64,000 bases of DNA. Source: Collinsella sp. AM17-1. Its GTDB lineage: Bacteria > Actinomycetota > Coriobacteriia > Coriobacteriales > Coriobacteriaceae. The notes under the pieces were generated by a model. The model saw only the letters and a program-made list of their open reading frames with translations. It was not told the origin of the DNA and made no database searches. Positions 10,068-18,550 of the stretch are shown here, piece after piece. The stretch covers positions 256,393 through 320,392 of the forward strand of contig NZ_QRJZ01000001.1 of the NCBI RefSeq assembly GCF_003470665.1. The letters are read 5' to 3'. Position numbers and translations under genes: made by a program. Every line of letters begins with the position of its first letter. Position 1 is the stretch's first letter.

Positions 10068-10118
10068 CCGAGCAGTTCGGGTCCGATATCCTGCTCGTTA
10101 AACCTAAAACCAAAGGAG
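10068..10118 (+). promoter_or_regulatory. Possible preQ1-I-like riboswitch ahead of the VUT transporter
   Basis: CGAGCAG (10069-10075) pairs with CTGCTCG (10091-10097) around a 15-base loop. An A-rich tail GTTAAACCTAAAACC then runs into the ribosome site AAAGGAG. This resembles the class I preQ1 aptamer (short stem, then a tail like GUUAACAAAACAAGG), in which loop bases pair with the tail and mask the ribosome site; loop TCC could pair with GGA here. The gene controlled encodes a queuosine-precursor transporter, which supports the idea. It was matched by eye only. Confidence 0.38.
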
Positions 10119-10124
10119 TACATA

Positions 10125-10847
10125 ATGATCAAGAAGGTCATGGAGGACTATAAGGTCCTGTTGCGGAGCATTCCCGCGGCGACGGTTTCGCTGTTTTTCG
10201 TGAGCGTCATCATGATGAACCTGCTGGCCAACAAAGAGCTCATCAGCCTGCCGTATCTGGCACTCGATTGCGGCTTTGTGGTGAGCTGGGTTTCGTTTTT
10301 GTGCCAGGACATGATCTGCAAGCGCTTTGGCGCCAAGGCATCCATCAAAATCTCTATCCTCGCGCTGCTGGTCAATCTGGCCGTGAGTCTGTGCTTTTGG
10401 GCATGCTCGCTCACGCCCGGCATGTGGGGCGCCTACTACGACACGGGTATGATCGAGGTCAACACCGCCCTTAACGCCACCATCGGCGGCACCTGGTACG
10501 TGGTGCTGGGCTCTTCGCTGGCAATGCTCGTTTCTGCCGTGGTTAACTCCACACTCAACCAGTCGCTCGGCCGCATGCTCAAAAAGAATAACTTTGCGAG
10601 CTTTGCCTTCCGCTCTTATGTGTCCACGGGTGTTGGCCAGTTTATCGACAACTTGGTCTTTGCCATTGTGGTGAGCCACACGTTCTTTGGTTGGACCTGG
10701 GTGCAGGTCCTTATGTGCTCGCTGACCGGCGCTGTCGCCGAGCTGCTGTGCGAGGTCTTTCTGAGCCCCGTGGGCTATAAGGTCGTGCGCGGCTGGGAGC
10801 GCGAGAATGTGGGCTCCGAGTACCTCGAGCGCCACGCAGCTGCCTAA
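10125..10847 (+). CDS. VUT family queuosine precursor transporter (YhhQ-like)
   Basis: A 240-residue protein with about six membrane helices and the conserved VUT features: LLANKELISLPYLALDCGF near the N-terminus, LCQDMICKRFGAKAS (about 61-75), and RSYVSTGVGQFIDNLVF (about 164-180). Family members take up preQ0/preQ1 or queuine for tRNA queuosine. AAAGGAG precedes the ATG by 6 bases. The SDR gene begins 9 bases after its stop, so the two are probably co-transcribed, though no pathway link is known. Confidence 0.85.
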   Translation: MIKKVMEDYKVLLRSIPAATVSLFFVSVIMMNLLANKELISLPYLALDCGFVVSWVSFLCQDMICKRFGAKASIKISILALLVNLAVSLCFWACSLTPGMWGAYYDTGMIEVNTALNATIGGTWYVVLGSSLAMLVSAVVNSTLNQSLGRMLKKNNFASFAFRSYVSTGVGQFIDNLVFAIVVSHTFFGWTWVQVLMCSLTGAVAELLCEVFLSPVGYKVVRGWERENVGSEYLERHAAA

Positions 10848-10856
10848 GGAGCACCT

Positions 10857-11537
10857 ATGCGGGTTTTGATCACGGGCGCTTCGGGCGGCATTGGAGCCGC
10901 GTGCGTGCAGCGCTTTTTGGACGAGGGCCACGAGGTCGTGGGCTTTGATCTGCTGCCGGCGGCCGTCGAGCACGAGCGCTATCGCCATCTGATCGTTGAT
11001 GTCCGCGAGCCGGACTCGTTTCCAGGCGAGCTTGAACCCCAGGTGATCGTGAATGTTGCTGGTACGCAGGACTCGGCCGACGATATTGCCGCCAACCTGT
11101 GCGGCACCATCAACGTGACCGAGCGCTACGCCTTTGTGGGGGAGGGGCTTGCCGCCAAGCCGGCGCCGGCTATTACATCCGTGGTCAATGTGGGGTCGGC
11201 GAGCGGGCATACGGGATCGGAGTTTCCCGCCTATGCTGCCAGCAAGGGCGGCGTTATCGCCTACACCAAGAACCTTGCAAACCGCTTGGCGCCGCAGGCC
11301 ATCGCCAACAGTGTGGACCCGGGCGGCGTTATCACGCCGCTCAACCGTTGCGTGATGGAAGACGAACACCTGTGGAACCAGATTATGGAGCTCACGCCGC
11401 TTAAACGCTGGGCCACCGCCCAAGAGATCGCCGAGTGGATCTACTTTGTGGGCGTGACCAACCGGTTTATGACCGGGCAGAGCCTGCTCATTGACGGTGG
11501 CGAGGCAGACCGTACCCAGTTTATTTGGCCCGAATAG
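10857..11537 (+). CDS. SDR family oxidoreductase
   Basis: A 226-residue Rossmann-fold dehydrogenase with the NAD(P)-binding motif TGASGGIG (about 6-13), N-V-A-G at about 63-66 (VNVAG), and the active-site pattern YAASKGG (about 126-132, catalytic Tyr and Lys). The C-terminal FMTGQSLLIDGGE is typical of FabG-like classical SDRs. It has an AAGGAG site and probably shares a transcript with the VUT transporter. The substrate is unknown. A strong hairpin with a T-run follows. Confidence 0.88.
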   Translation: MRVLITGASGGIGAACVQRFLDEGHEVVGFDLLPAAVEHERYRHLIVDVREPDSFPGELEPQVIVNVAGTQDSADDIAANLCGTINVTERYAFVGEGLAAKPAPAITSVVNVGSASGHTGSEFPAYAASKGGVIAYTKNLANRLAPQAIANSVDPGGVITPLNRCVMEDEHLWNQIMELTPLKRWATAQEIAEWIYFVGVTNRFMTGQSLLIDGGEADRTQFIWPE

Positions 11538-11541
11538 GAAA

Positions 11542-11575
11542 CGCGTCCGATGGAAAGCCGTCGGACGCGTTTTTG
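11542..11575 (+). terminator. Rho-independent terminator after the SDR gene
   Basis: ACGCGTCCGA pairs with TCGGACGCGT around a 10-base loop, followed by TTTTT. It ends the VUT-SDR transcript and lies 13 bases from the 3' end of the convergent ung gene. Confidence 0.85.
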
Positions 11576-11587
11576 ATGTATCGATTT

Positions 11588-12313
11588 TTAGCCGAGGCAA
11601 GTCCAGTTGACGGGGATCGAGCCGTGCTGTTCGAGTAGACGATTGGATGCCGAGAAGGGGCGCGACCCCATAAAAGCGGGGAGTTCTGCCGTGGCACGGT
11701 TGGCCGAAAGCGGCGAGGGGTGTGTGGAGGCCAGGCAGAACTTACCGGCTGCCTTGCCTGCGCCGGTCGCGGCGAGCTTGCCTTCGACCATCTGCTGGGC
11801 AAAGCGACCCCATGCCAAAAAGACTACCGGCTGGGGCAGCTGACAGCAGCGTTCGATAATATAGTCGGTGAGCGTGCTCCAGCCCAGCTTGGCGTGCGAA
11901 TTGGCGGCATGCTTGCGCACGGTGAGCGTGGTGTTAAGGAGCAGGACGCCCTGTTGTGCCCATGGGGTTAGGTCTCCCGTGGCAGGAAAGGGGCAGTCCA
12001 GATCGGCTTTGAGTTCCTTATAGATGTTGCGCAGGCTCGGCGGCAACTTGGTTTGCGTCGCGGGAACCGAGAACGATAACCCCATGGCCTGGTTGGGTCC
12101 GTGATAGGGATCTTGACCCAAAATGACAACTTTGACATGGTCGGCCGGCGTATAGGCGAGGGCATTGAGGATGTCGTCTTGTGCCGGGTAAATGGTTTGC
12201 TCGGCACGTAAAAGGGCGATGCGCTCGAGCAGCTGGTCCGTCGTGTCACGTACCGGCTGCGGCGCATCGCCCAACCAAGTTGCTATGTTGCGGTCGCGAG
12301 TTGCGGTGTCCAT
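11588..12313 (-). CDS. ung: Uracil-DNA glycosylase (family 1)
   Basis: A 241-residue protein with all UNG motifs: the water-activating GQDPYHGPNQAMGLSFSV (about 85-102, catalytic Asp), LLLNTTLTVR (about 143-152), and the minor-groove loop HPSPLSANR (about 206-214, catalytic His). It removes uracil from DNA at the start of base-excision repair. Length and motif spacing are normal. It is convergent with the SDR gene and preceded by AAAGGAGCCCC. Confidence 0.95.
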   Translation of the reverse strand: MDTATRDRNIATWLGDAPQPVRDTTDQLLERIALLRAEQTIYPAQDDILNALAYTPADHVKVVILGQDPYHGPNQAMGLSFSVPATQTKLPPSLRNIYKELKADLDCPFPATGDLTPWAQQGVLLLNTTLTVRKHAANSHAKLGWSTLTDYIIERCCQLPQPVVFLAWGRFAQQMVEGKLAATGAGKAAGKFCLASTHPSPLSANRATAELPAFMGSRPFSASNRLLEQHGSIPVNWTCLG

Positions 12314-12401
12314 GGGGCTCCTTTATGGCAGATGCTCTGTTGGCATCTATTGTAAAGGCGCACCGGTTGCCTTTATGCCGCGGCTGTATGAAGAGTGGGG
12401 C

Positions 12402-13304
12402 CTACGAGACGTGCTCGGGTGCTCCTGCCATGTGAGCGTGTCCTTGCGAGCGAAGGCGCGGGAGCTCGACGGTTGCCGCCATGACGCCGGTGAGGATGAG
12501 GGCGGCGCCAAAGAAGGCGATGGGGCTCAGGACCTCGCCGACCAGGAAGAACGAAAAGACGGCGGAGCAGACCGGCTCGAGCGAGAAGGCAAAGCCCGTG
12601 GTCTCGGCGGGCACGTGGGGCTGTACGAGCGTCTGGGTGATAAAGCCGTAGGCAGAGCAGATGAGTGCGAGTGCGACGACAACGACGATCTCGCTCGGCG
12701 TGCTGGGAAGCGTAAAGCCGCCAAAGGTAAATGCGGCGATGCCCGAGAACAGGCCGCCGAAGCCCAGCTGCCAAACACCCAGGGCCAGCGGATCGACTTC
12801 TTCGACAAAGCGCTTGGCTACGATAATGTGGCCGGCATAGATAAAGGCCGAGAGCAGCATGATGATCGCGCCGGGATTCAGGCTGGTAAAGTCGGCGCCC
12901 GAGAGCAGCAGCATACCGCAGGTGACGATGGCAGTTCCAATGAGCACCTTGCGCTCGGGGGCGCGACGCAGCAGAGCTGCGTTGGCAAACGGCACGATTA
13001 CGACCGTCAGGCTCTGCAAAAAGCCGGCGGTTGAGGCGGAGGTGAGGCTGGAGCCCAAGCACATGCAGGTGAGCTCGGTTGCCATGATGGCGCCGATGAT
13101 GGCGGCGCGAACCATCAGGTCGCGGTTAATGCGCAGCGCGTGCTTGTGGAAGAGCAGCAGGCAGGCCACAAAGGCGATGATGCAGCGCAGCGCAACGATG
13201 CTCGTGGCGTTCATGCTGTCCATGCCGATCTTCATGAGGGGGTACGAAAAGCCCCATGCGACGGGAACGGAAAACGAGAGCGCGATTGCTTTTTTGCGAT
13301 CCAT
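12402..13304 (-). CDS. EamA/DMT family transporter (LysR-paired)
   Basis: A 300-residue, ten-helix membrane protein in two EamA halves (N-terminal VPVAWGFSYPLMKIG; second half IMLLSAFIYAGHIIVAKRF near residue 150; conserved FSLEPVCSAVFSFFLVGE near 255-272). It is probably an exporter of amino acids or other metabolites. The divergent LysR gene starts 158 bases away and most likely controls it. The C-terminal tail is short and His-rich (GHAHMAGAPEHVS). Confidence 0.85.
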   Translation of the reverse strand: MDRKKAIALSFSVPVAWGFSYPLMKIGMDSMNATSIVALRCIIAFVACLLLFHKHALRINRDLMVRAAIIGAIMATELTCMCLGSSLTSASTAGFLQSLTVVIVPFANAALLRRAPERKVLIGTAIVTCGMLLLSGADFTSLNPGAIIMLLSAFIYAGHIIVAKRFVEEVDPLALGVWQLGFGGLFSGIAAFTFGGFTLPSTPSEIVVVVALALICSAYGFITQTLVQPHVPAETTGFAFSLEPVCSAVFSFFLVGEVLSPIAFFGAALILTGVMAATVELPRLRSQGHAHMAGAPEHVS

Positions 13305-13462
13305 GGGACTCCTTTTGTTACAGAACGGTTTCGCAAAAAGGATTCTGCTCCCAGATTTAGATGTAGTAAAGCGAATGTATCTTCAGTATGATTAAGTAAT
13401 ACTAATGTAGGCGGAAAAAGCGCTGGCAAAACGTTTTACGGCTACATCGATGTGGAGGCACG

Positions 13463-14329
13463 ATGGCATCGCGGTATCAGATTGTATGTATGGTGGTCGA
13501 TTGCGGCAGCCTGAAGGGCGCGGCCGACGAGCTGGGCTATACGCAAAGTGCGGTAAGCCAGGCCGTCAAAGCGCTCGAGCGCGAGCTGGGCACCACGATT
13601 ATCGAGCGCGGCAAGCAGGGCGTGTCGCTTGCGCGCGACGGCAAACAGTACCTGCCGTATCTGCGCCAGATTGTAACTGCCGAGGCCGAGCTCGAGGGCA
13701 AGCGTCAGGAGTTGCTGGGGCTTTCATCGGCCGACATTCGCATTGCGACGTTTACCAATGTGAGCCGTACCGTGTTGCCGCGCGTGATCCGCGACTTTGG
13801 GGCCCTGCATCCGGGCGTACGCTTTACCCTCAAGCAGGGCGATTACACGCGCAACGCCCAGTGGGTGCACGATGGCGTGGTTGACTTTTGCTTTACGGCA
13901 CGCGGATTTACCGCGGGGCTCGAGAAGCGCGTGGTCTATCACGACGAGCTGGTGGCGCTGTTGCCGGCCGCGCATCCGCTGACGGCAAAGGAAAAGGTGA
14001 CGCTCGCCGACCTGGCGTCCGAACCGTTTGTGCTGTTGGATGAGGGCGAACAGAGTCTGGTGCTCGATGCCTTTGCCGCGCATGGGCTGTCGCCGCGCGT
14101 GACGAGCGAGGTGACCGACGACTACACCATCATGGCGATGGTGGAGGAGGGCCTAGGCGTGAGTATGCTGTATCGCCGTACCGTCGAGGGCATGAGGGCC
14201 GATATTCGCGTGCGTCCCATCGTGCATGCTCCCTCGCGTGACGTAGTGGCAGCCTGGCGCAGCTGGGACACCATGCCTATCGCCACGAGGCACTTTATCG
14301 ACTATATGAGCTCGCATATTGTCAATTAA
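13463..14329 (+). CDS. LysR family transcriptional regulator
   Basis: A 288-residue LTTR with an N-terminal winged helix-turn-helix (CGSLKGAADELGYTQSAVSQAVKALE at about 13-38, recognition helix TQSAVSQAVK) and a periplasmic-binding-like effector domain (about 90-285). GGAGG precedes the ATG by 4 bases. It is divergent to the EamA transporter at 12402-13304; in LTTR systems such pairs usually mean the regulator controls the transporter in response to its substrate. The effector is unknown. Confidence 0.9.
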   Translation: MASRYQIVCMVVDCGSLKGAADELGYTQSAVSQAVKALERELGTTIIERGKQGVSLARDGKQYLPYLRQIVTAEAELEGKRQELLGLSSADIRIATFTNVSRTVLPRVIRDFGALHPGVRFTLKQGDYTRNAQWVHDGVVDFCFTARGFTAGLEKRVVYHDELVALLPAAHPLTAKEKVTLADLASEPFVLLDEGEQSLVLDAFAAHGLSPRVTSEVTDDYTIMAMVEEGLGVSMLYRRTVEGMRADIRVRPIVHAPSRDVVAAWRSWDTMPIATRHFIDYMSSHIVN

Positions 14330-14356
14330 TGACTGGCATGGCGTTGAGTGCGGTGT

Positions 14357-15739
14357 TTAGCGGGCTGTCGCTTTGGCTTGGGCGGCGCGATAGGTGCGTG
14401 CCGGGTGGCAGAGTAGTACCGCCACGACCATAAAGAACGCTGTGGTGCCCAGGCTGATGGGGTAGACCATCATGATGTTCGCAAAGGTGCGGAAGTGCGG
14501 GAACACGCAGAATACCCAGTAGAAGCGGATGCCGCAGACACAGATCATGGTGATGAGGGCGGGCATGAGCGAGATGCCAAAGCCGCGCAGGTAGCCGGAC
14601 ATATTCTCGTAGAACATGCTAAAGGCGTATGCCGGGAAGATCGAGCACACACGGATATAGCCGATCGAGACGATGTTGGGATCGCTGTTAAAGAGCGCCA
14701 GGATCTCGCGCCCCAGACCGACGATGATGACGATGGTGGTGAGTGCGACGATACCGCCTTCGACCAGGCAGACCTTGAGCGTTTTGGTGCAGCGGTCGAT
14801 CTGGCGGGCACCGTGGTTTTGTCCCACAAAGGTGGTGCAAGCCTGGCTAAAGCTGTTGAGCAGGTTGTAGCACACATACTCCAGGCTCATGGCAGCGCTG
14901 GATGCCGCCATGACCTCGGTGCCCAAGCTGTTGATGGCGGACTGGATGATGATGTTAGCGACGGCAAAGACGGCGCTTTGGATGCCGGCGGGCAGGCCGA
15001 TCTTAACGATGCGCTTGAGGGCGACGGGGTCTAAGCCTAAGTCGCGTGGGGTGACGCGGACGACGGAATCGGTCTTGAGCAGACGGATAAAGAGCGTGAC
15101 TGCGCTGACGGTATAGGCGATGGCGGTGGCGATGGCGACACCCGCGACGCCCCAGTGGAGCACGGGGACAAAGATGAGGTCCAGGCCAATGTTGAGGACG
15201 GTGGACACGGCAAGCGCCTGCAGCGGCATGCGGGTGATGCCGACGGAGCGGAAGATTGCGGCCTCAAAGTTGTAGAGCAAGATCGAGGGCATGCTGAGCA
15301 AAAAGACGCGCAGGTAGAGCGATGCGAGCGGCATGGTTTCGTCAGGGACGTTGAGCGCGGCGAGCATGGGCTCGGCAAAGATCTCGCCCAGTGCGATGAC
15401 GACAAAGCCCACGAGTGCCATCAGAATCGAGGTATGGACGGCGCGCTTGACCATGTTCTGATCGTTGCGGCCGATGGCGTTGGCGATGACCACGTTGGAG
15501 CCAAGCGACAGCCCAATAAACAGGTTGATCATAAGACTGGTAAGCGGAACATTGGAACCGACCGCCGCCATGGCGAGGGTTCCCTGGTCGCCCGAGAAGT
15601 TACCGATGATGACCGTGGCGATGAGGTTCGACAGCTGCTCAAGGATGCTCGTGGCGGCGACGGGAAAGGCGAACAGGGGGATATTGCGCCACAGTGAGCC
15701 GGTGGTCATGTCAATGTGCTTAGATGCGGTATCAGCCAT
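14357..15739 (-). CDS. MATE family efflux transporter
   Basis: A 460-residue membrane protein with twelve hydrophobic segments and the MATE start pattern GSLWRNIPLFAFPVAATSILEQLSNLI followed by GNFSGDQGTLAMAAVGSN. MATE proteins export drugs or metabolites using Na+ or H+ gradients; DinF/NorM-like members are common in gut anaerobes. It is convergent with the LysR gene at 13463-14329 (27-base gap). A GACTAGTCG-type REP-like element lies about 60 bases upstream. Confidence 0.9.
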   Translation of the reverse strand: MADTASKHIDMTTGSLWRNIPLFAFPVAATSILEQLSNLIATVIIGNFSGDQGTLAMAAVGSNVPLTSLMINLFIGLSLGSNVVIANAIGRNDQNMVKRAVHTSILMALVGFVVIALGEIFAEPMLAALNVPDETMPLASLYLRVFLLSMPSILLYNFEAAIFRSVGITRMPLQALAVSTVLNIGLDLIFVPVLHWGVAGVAIATAIAYTVSAVTLFIRLLKTDSVVRVTPRDLGLDPVALKRIVKIGLPAGIQSAVFAVANIIIQSAINSLGTEVMAASSAAMSLEYVCYNLLNSFSQACTTFVGQNHGARQIDRCTKTLKVCLVEGGIVALTTIVIIVGLGREILALFNSDPNIVSIGYIRVCSIFPAYAFSMFYENMSGYLRGFGISLMPALITMICVCGIRFYWVFCVFPHFRTFANIMMVYPISLGTTAFFMVVAVLLCHPARTYRAAQAKATAR

Positions 15740-15796
15740 ACGCTCTCAATCTCTACTATGCGATTCGCTCCTTATTTGCGCAGACGATGATACTCC

Positions 15797-15832
15797 TAAT
15801 CGACTAGTCGTTTAAGAACGTCCCAATGACTA
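15797..15832. repeat. REP-like element, copy B of the GACTAGTCG type (inverted relative to 2050)
   Basis: CGACTAGTCGTTTAAGAACG followed by TCCCAATGACTAG is the reverse complement of the element at 2050-2092 with one base missing from the G-run. It lies between the divergent MATE and rlmA genes. Confidence 0.6.
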
Positions 15833-15889
15833 GGTGGGGAAGGCGTGCGACAATGGTGGGCGTTGTGTTGTTCGCGCTAAGGAGTTGCC

Positions 15890-16705
15890 ATGTTGTTGTG
15901 TCCCGTTTGCCATGAGCCGTTGGTGGACGACGAGCGCGGTGCTGCATGTGCGGGCGGACACCGGTTTGACCGTGCGCGCGAGGGCTATCTGTATCTGCTG
16001 CGCTCGTCCAAGAGCGGCGACTCCATGGGCGATCCCAAGTCGCAGGCGCGCAGCCGTCGTGACTTTCTGAACCGTGGATACTATGCGCCGTTGCGCGATG
16101 CGATGGTCGAGCAGGTGCGCGAGCGGGTGTCTGAACGTGCCGCGTCTACGAACGGCCCCATGACCTTGCTCGATATTTGCTGCGGCGAGGGCTACTACAC
16201 GAGCGCCATGGGTGCGGTGCCGGGCGTGGAGGCTTTCGGGTTCGACTTGGGCAAAGAGATGGTGCGCCTGGCTGCCAAGCGCGGCGATGCGACCTATTTC
16301 GTGGCCAACATGAAGGATATCCCCGTGGCTGATGGCGCCTTCGATATGGTGACCGAGCTCTTCGCCCCCTTTAACGAGCGTGAATTTGCCCGCGTGCTGG
16401 CGCCCGAGGGCTCGCTCTACACCGTGGTGCCGGGTGCTCGGCATCTGTTTGGGCTCAAGGAGGTGCTCTACGACACGCCATATCTCAACGATGAGAAGCT
16501 GCCGAAGACGACCGAGCTCGAGTTGGTGGGAACGCAACGGGTATCTGCGAATATTACGCTTCAGACGCAGGCCGATATCGAGGCGGTGTTCCAGATGACG
16601 CCGTACTACTACCGCACGCGCCCTGCCGATAAAGAGCGCCTGACAAACCTGGACACCCTTCAGACCGATATCGACTTCATCATTGCCGAGTACCGTCACA
16701 GCTAA
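15890..16705 (+). CDS. rlmA: 23S rRNA (guanine-N1)-methyltransferase, RlmA type
   Basis: A 271-residue protein with the RlmA N-terminal zinc site (CPVCHEPL at about 4-11, then C-x3-H in CAGGHRFDRAREGYLYLL), followed by a class I SAM fold (LLDICCGEGYYT at about 94-105, VTELFAPF at about 165-172 as the motif IV region). RlmA enzymes methylate G745 or G748 of 23S rRNA; the G748 type (RlmAII/TlrB) affects tylosin sensitivity. The type cannot be decided here. AAGGAG lies 5 bases before the ATG. A copy of its last 58 bases plus the downstream hairpins is found at 23113-23271. Confidence 0.88.
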   Translation: MLLCPVCHEPLVDDERGAACAGGHRFDRAREGYLYLLRSSKSGDSMGDPKSQARSRRDFLNRGYYAPLRDAMVEQVRERVSERAASTNGPMTLLDICCGEGYYTSAMGAVPGVEAFGFDLGKEMVRLAAKRGDATYFVANMKDIPVADGAFDMVTELFAPFNEREFARVLAPEGSLYTVVPGARHLFGLKEVLYDTPYLNDEKLPKTTELELVGTQRVSANITLQTQADIEAVFQMTPYYYRTRPADKERLTNLDTLQTDIDFIIAEYRHS

Positions 16706-16706
16706 C

Positions 16707-16743
16707 AACCTGCCAAAAAGGGACAGGTTTATTTTGGCAGGTT
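16707..16743. repeat. REP-like hairpin with GGGACAG core, directly after rlmA
   Basis: AACCTGCCAAAA and TTTTGGCAGGTT are perfect 12-base arms; the loop contains AGGGACAGGTTTA. It starts one base after the rlmA stop codon. A second copy with one base changed is at 23172-23208. Confidence 0.75.
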
Positions 16744-16759
16744 TTATCTGGGCAAACGT

Positions 16760-16797
16760 AAAGGGCCGACCGCGGAGATGCGCGATCGGCCCTTTTT
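16760..16797 (+). terminator. Terminator after rlmA
   Basis: AAAGGGCCGA and TCGGCCCTTT pair, with inner CGCG/CGCG pairing, followed by TTAG. The T-run occurs on both strands, so it may also serve the gene at 16834-17235 reading from the right. Confidence 0.75.
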
Positions 16798-16833
16798 AGT
16801 TGCTTGGCTACAAAGGTTATGAGAAGCGGGCGC

Positions 16834-17235
16834 TTACAGGCGGTCCTTGTTCTCGGCCTTAATGTCGTGTGCCTGCTGAATAAAGAATAGGTCGTACACC
16901 ACGATGACAAAGGCGCCAAAGTTGATGGCGTCGCCGCCAAACGCGGGAAGCGTGAGCACGGCCTGCGCAATCGTGGCGATTGCGGCGACGATGCCGAGCT
17001 TAAACGCACCATCCACCTGCGAAGGCTTGTTGGCGCCCTTGATGCCCGCAACACCTGCGGCAAGATCGACAAGACCCTTGATGACAAGTACGGCCGCGGC
17101 GAGCATGGCGTTCGACCCGTACGTGGAATCGAGGCTGCCCTTGGCGATGCCGACGCCGGCGATGACGAGGCTGGCGATGCCCAAAACAAAGTAAATGAGG
17201 GCAAGGACTTTGAGTGTCTTGCGAGTGTAGCTCAT
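16834..17235 (-). CDS. Small four-helix membrane protein (paralogue of 18551-18949)
   Basis: A 133-residue hydrophobic protein with four membrane segments (about 7-27, 40-62, 75-95, 100-120) and a basic N-terminus MSYTRKTLKVLALIYF. It closely resembles the protein at 18551-18949 (MSNNRKVLKVMSIIYL start, similar helix order, charged C-terminus). The ATG at 17235 is preferred because AAGGACC precedes it; an upstream extension has no ribosome site. The function is unknown; there is no transport or enzymatic motif. The LysR gene between the two paralogues may regulate both. Confidence 0.75.
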   Translation of the reverse strand: MSYTRKTLKVLALIYFVLGIASLVIAGVGIAKGSLDSTYGSNAMLAAAVLVIKGLVDLAAGVAGIKGANKPSQVDGAFKLGIVAAIATIAQAVLTLPAFGGDAINFGAFVIVVYDLFFIQQAHDIKAENKDRL

Positions 17236-17430
17236 GGCTGGTCCTTTCGAAGTGGACATGACGTATTTGATGCGCATGCATGGCGCATGTCGCGAAGCAT
17301 ATTGTAATTCAACAAGGCGCTGCGTACGTTCATCCAATAGTTGAACGCTCCGTTCGCGACATGCCGGCACTTGCGTTGTGCTAGGTTTTTACTTAACTGG
17401 ATCATACTGTGCATTTATTTGAGGTGAATG

Positions 17431-18366
17431 GTGAATATCAAGCAGGTTGGCTATTTTATCGCCGTATTTGAGACGAAGAGTTTTACCGCTGCGGCACACC
17501 AGTGCAACGTGACCGTCCAGGCCATTTCCAAGTCAATTAGCGAGCTCGAGCAGTTGTTTAACGTTCAGTTTTTTGAGCGTGGAAATAGTGGCGTAAAGCC
17601 GACTCGGGCCGCCCGTAGCTTTTATGCCAAGGCTCGCAACGCCGTCGAGGCGTATCGTGAGGTTGAAAACTTTGATCCGTTTGGATGCGACCTGACCGTC
17701 CCGTCGGCCTCTGGGGCGCAAGCGATGCCGGAACTCTCGATTGGCCTGTGCGTTCCCGCACTCGATAACGACGATAAGCTATATAAGGGGTTGTCTGCGC
17801 TTATCATGCGTGGTGCCCGCGTGCGCGTGAAGTTTTGTGCCGTGCATCCCGGGATCGCTCAGCAGGAGCTCGAGCAGGGTGACCTCGACGCCTTGCTTAC
17901 GGTGGGCACATATGACAATACCAATGATGATTGCGAGCAGCTGGGAACCCTGCCCACGGGTATTGTCGTCGCCGCCGGCCATCCGTTCGCTAAGAGGCCT
18001 TTTGTGACTGTGGCTGATTTGAGCTCATATCCGGCAGGACAGTCGGCTGCGTTTGATAACTTTAATAATTCGATTTTTTGGCAGTACGAAAGCCGCGGTG
18101 TCCTTGGTGAGACGCGCATTATCGATGGCCCCGCTCAATTTGGGTCGTTTTTGGTGGCAGAGCACGGCTTTTTCTTAAATGCGATTCTTCCCGTTCCCGG
18201 TCAGATTGCTAGCGGGTTTGAGGTTGTCCCCATTGCGGGTAAAGGGGCCCTGACAGTTCCGGTGTGCCTAGTTTCCCTTAAAGATGAAAAACCCCAAGCT
18301 TATCACGTCGTAGAAAACTACTTGATTCGCATGGTGGGTTGCGCCAACGGGTCCGCCGCTCGCTAG
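17431..18366 (+). CDS. LysR family transcriptional regulator flanked by two paralogous membrane proteins
   Basis: An LTTR of 311 residues: HTH in the first 60 residues (VGYFIAVFETKSFTAAAHQC, then VTVQAISKSISELEQ), effector domain from about 95 on. GTG at 17431 is preferred over the overlapping ATG at 17428 because GAGG sits 6 bases before the GTG. It is divergent to the membrane-protein gene at 16834-17235 and convergent with its paralogue at 18551-18949. The codon choice is slightly more AT-rich than in neighbouring genes. Effector unknown. Confidence 0.88.
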   Translation: MNIKQVGYFIAVFETKSFTAAAHQCNVTVQAISKSISELEQLFNVQFFERGNSGVKPTRAARSFYAKARNAVEAYREVENFDPFGCDLTVPSASGAQAMPELSIGLCVPALDNDDKLYKGLSALIMRGARVRVKFCAVHPGIAQQELEQGDLDALLTVGTYDNTNDDCEQLGTLPTGIVVAAGHPFAKRPFVTVADLSSYPAGQSAAFDNFNNSIFWQYESRGVLGETRIIDGPAQFGSFLVAEHGFFLNAILPVPGQIASGFEVVPIAGKGALTVPVCLVSLKDEKPQAYHVVENYLIRMVGCANGSAAR

Positions 18367-18471
18367 CATATCCGTCGATGCGCTCGCCGCTGTCGGCTTT
18401 GCTGCCTGACGACATACTGTCGATTGTGCCGTGTGTCGCAATCGAATGAACGCAAACGCCATCAATAGCAG

Positions 18472-18517
18472 ACCGCCCTCCGTTTCTCGTCTGTCTGAGA
18501 AACGGAGGGCGGTTTTT
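18472..18517. terminator. Strong terminator between LysR and the membrane protein gene
   Basis: ACCGCCCTCCGTTTCTC (18472-18488) pairs perfectly with 18497-18513 over 17 bases with an 8-base loop, followed by TTTT on the plus strand. It ends the LysR transcript. Confidence 0.88.
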
Positions 18518-18550
18518 ATGCGTGGCGCTTTGTACAGTTGAGCCCGTTGC

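Noticed and set aside
10104..11600. 498-codon minus-strand frame across the VUT and SDR genes
   Set aside because: It spans two well-supported genes and their intergenic gap on the other strand and has no recognisable domain.
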